Source: an uncultured Bacilli bacterium
GTDB lineage: Bacteria > Bacillota_I > Bacilli_A > RFN20 > CAG-288
Direction: 5' to 3'
DNA length: 6,616 nucleotides
Assembly (NCBI GenBank): GCA_948525355.1
Contig: CAOSOP010000070.1
Span: 1 to 6,616 of the forward strand
Position 1 is the stretch's first letter; each line of letters opens with the position of its first letter. Both the position numbers and the translations under genes were made by a program. Positions 6,060 to 6,616 of this stretch are shown piece after piece. Below the pieces are notes generated by a model, which made no database searches, was not told the origin of the DNA, and saw nothing but the letters and a program-made list of their open reading frames with translations.

Positions 6060-6487
6060 GCTATATCAATTTGATAATCACAATTATCACAACCAGGACA
6101 TTCACCTTTACAGCAACATGCCTCAAGTATTCTCTTAGCTTGTGGAATAAACGATCTTATTTCCTCTTCATTATAACCAACTTGTATTTTATGATCATCA
6201 ACAATTATTGGTCTTTTTAAAACTGTAGGATTCTTTATGACAAAATCATATAGTTCATTAATAGACATGCTATTAATATCTATATTATTATCAATCATAA
6301 TTTTAGAGCGCAAAGAAATAATCTCTTCCGTACCATCTAACGATTTTTGTAGTATTTCTTTTAAATCATCTACAGAAAGAGTTCCAGAAAGAATATTTCT
6401 TTCAACGAATGGAATACCTTGCTCCTTAAACCACTGTTTAACCTTGCGACAAGACATACAAGATGGAGAAACATATATTTTTATCAT
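6038..6487 (-). CDS. spx: Spx-type thiol-sensing transcription regulator with a cysteine-rich C-terminal tail
   Basis: A 149-aa ArsC/Spx-family protein; Spx binds the RNA polymerase alpha C-terminal domain and redirects transcription under disulfide stress. The redox switch CxxC is C10/C13 in SPSCMSCRK. Gly52 and Arg60 of the RNA polymerase-interaction region, Arg92 (LKRPIIV) and the VGYNEEEIRSF block (103-113) are all conserved at Bacillus Spx numbering, favouring Spx over arsenate reductase. It is about 18 residues longer than Bacillus Spx (131 aa). The extension has six cysteines: C124-C125-C126, C130, C133 and C136 (CCCKGECPGCDNC), followed by a charged end. This replaces the usual C-terminus recognised for proteolysis and looks like a metal or redox site. 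The ATG at 6487 has no useful Shine-Dalgarno site (AGGG only one base away), and its promoter predicts a leaderless mRNA. Confidence 0.9.
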   Translation of the reverse strand: MIKIYVSPSCMSCRKVKQWFKEQGIPFVERNILSGTLSVDDLKEILQKSLDGTEEIISLRSKIMIDNNIDINSMSINELYDFVIKNPTVLKRPIIVDDHKIQVGYNEEEIRSFIPQAKRILEACCCKGECPGCDNCDYQIDIAKEKNKV

Positions 6488-6616
6488 GCCCTAATAATAG
6501 CATACTTACCAATATTATTACAAGAAGTATGCAAACCTTTACTTTTAAAAGAATAGCCTTCGGAGTTTGCTTCGCCTTTTTGCGGCTTCACTTCCGGCCA
6601 ATTTTCAGGGTAATTT
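6484..6616 (-). CDS. C-terminal end of an unrecognised protein related to the left-end fragment (5' end outside window)
   Basis: The minus-strand frame is open from the window edge to TGA 6486-6484 (43 codons visible from 6615). Its first part reads NYPENWPEVKPQKGE, matching the tail of the gene at the left end. After that the two diverge: the left copy stops after four residues, while this one continues for about 28 residues. GC is about 47% over the last 66 bases, then falls in the part holding the spx promoter. The TGA overlaps the spx ATG (ATGA). The continuation could be genuine coding or read-through of a decayed end. No family is recognised. Confidence 0.4.
   Translation of the reverse strand, partial: NYPENWPEVKPQKGEANSEGYSFKSKGLHTSCNNIGKYAIIRA
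6494..6523 (-). promoter_or_regulatory. Extended -10 promoter of spx (leaderless)
   Basis: On the minus strand, TTGTAA (6523-6518, 4 of 6 to TTGACA), an 18-bp spacer ending in TATGC, and TATTAT (6499-6494, 5 of 6 to TATAAT) form an extended -10 promoter (TGC before the -10 box). Counting the last -10 base as -7 puts +1 at 6487, exactly the A of the spx ATG. Confidence 0.6.
6571..6616 (-). repeat. Right arm of the 46-bp inverted repeat
   Basis: The reverse complement of this stretch matches 62-107 at 38 of 46 positions, with 6571-6589 identical. The repeat may extend beyond the window edge, since the match is still perfect over its outermost nine bases. Confidence 0.75.

Noticed and set aside
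6038..6487. Arsenate reductase instead of Spx
   Set aside because: The CxxC, Gly52, Arg60 and VGYNEEEIRSF block match Spx at Bacillus numbering.
6237..6494. Plus-strand 85-codon frame antisense to spx
   Set aside because: It mirrors a strongly conserved spx coding region; no ribosome site or recognisable domain.
1..6616. CRISPR array, tRNA or rRNA gene
   Set aside because: No regularly spaced direct repeats, and no cloverleaf or ribosomal RNA sequence was seen on either strand.

Overview
The window looks like chromosomal DNA from a low-GC member of the Bacillota, in or near the Erysipelotrichia / Acholeplasma-like branch. The interior is very AT-rich. Spx, a YjbK-like CYTH protein and NAD kinase sit together much as in Bacilli. 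TGA is used as a true stop (end of the TtcA-GNAT gene) and Trp is TGG, which argues against the Mycoplasma/Spiroplasma code. The assignment is inferred from gene content; no marker gene is present.

Layout. Positions 1-122 hold the last 39 codons of an unrecognised + strand gene. A promoter (123-151) then drives a 945-aa UPF1-like superfamily 1 helicase with a C-terminal PD-(D/E)xK-type nuclease domain (158-2995). Its 3' end overlaps, tail to tail, a three-gene minus-strand operon running from 5332 to 2982: nadK, a membrane-anchored EIIB-like protein without the phospho-cysteine, and a TtcA-type PP-loop protein fused to a GNAT acetyltransferase. A 121-bp divergent promoter region (5333-5453) separates nadK from a + strand CYTH-domain gene (5454-6041). 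That gene overlaps by 4 bp the end of a minus-strand spx (6487-6038), which carries an unusual six-cysteine C-terminal tail. The last ~130 bp contain the spx promoter and another partial minus-strand reading frame.

Working together. NadK makes NADP, TtcA family proteins are Fe-S tRNA thiolases, and Spx is a thiol-sensing RNA polymerase regulator. The middle block therefore has a redox/thiol theme, although only nadK, the EIIB-like gene and the TtcA-GNAT gene look co-transcribed. The helicase-nuclease stands apart and could be an accessory or defence gene.

Most notable points. (1) The two ends of the window carry a 46-bp inverted repeat (38/46 identical) that encodes the same peptide signature in two different reading frames facing inward, and both ends are clearly more GC-rich than the interior. 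(2) The helicase and spx each have a promoter whose predicted +1 falls exactly on the A of the ATG, suggesting leaderless mRNAs. (3) There is a TtcA-GNAT fusion. (4) There is an EIIB-like domain with Lys in place of the phospho-Cys. (5) Spx has a Cys-rich tail. Both convergent gene pairs hide a terminator hairpin inside the overlapping 3' ends.
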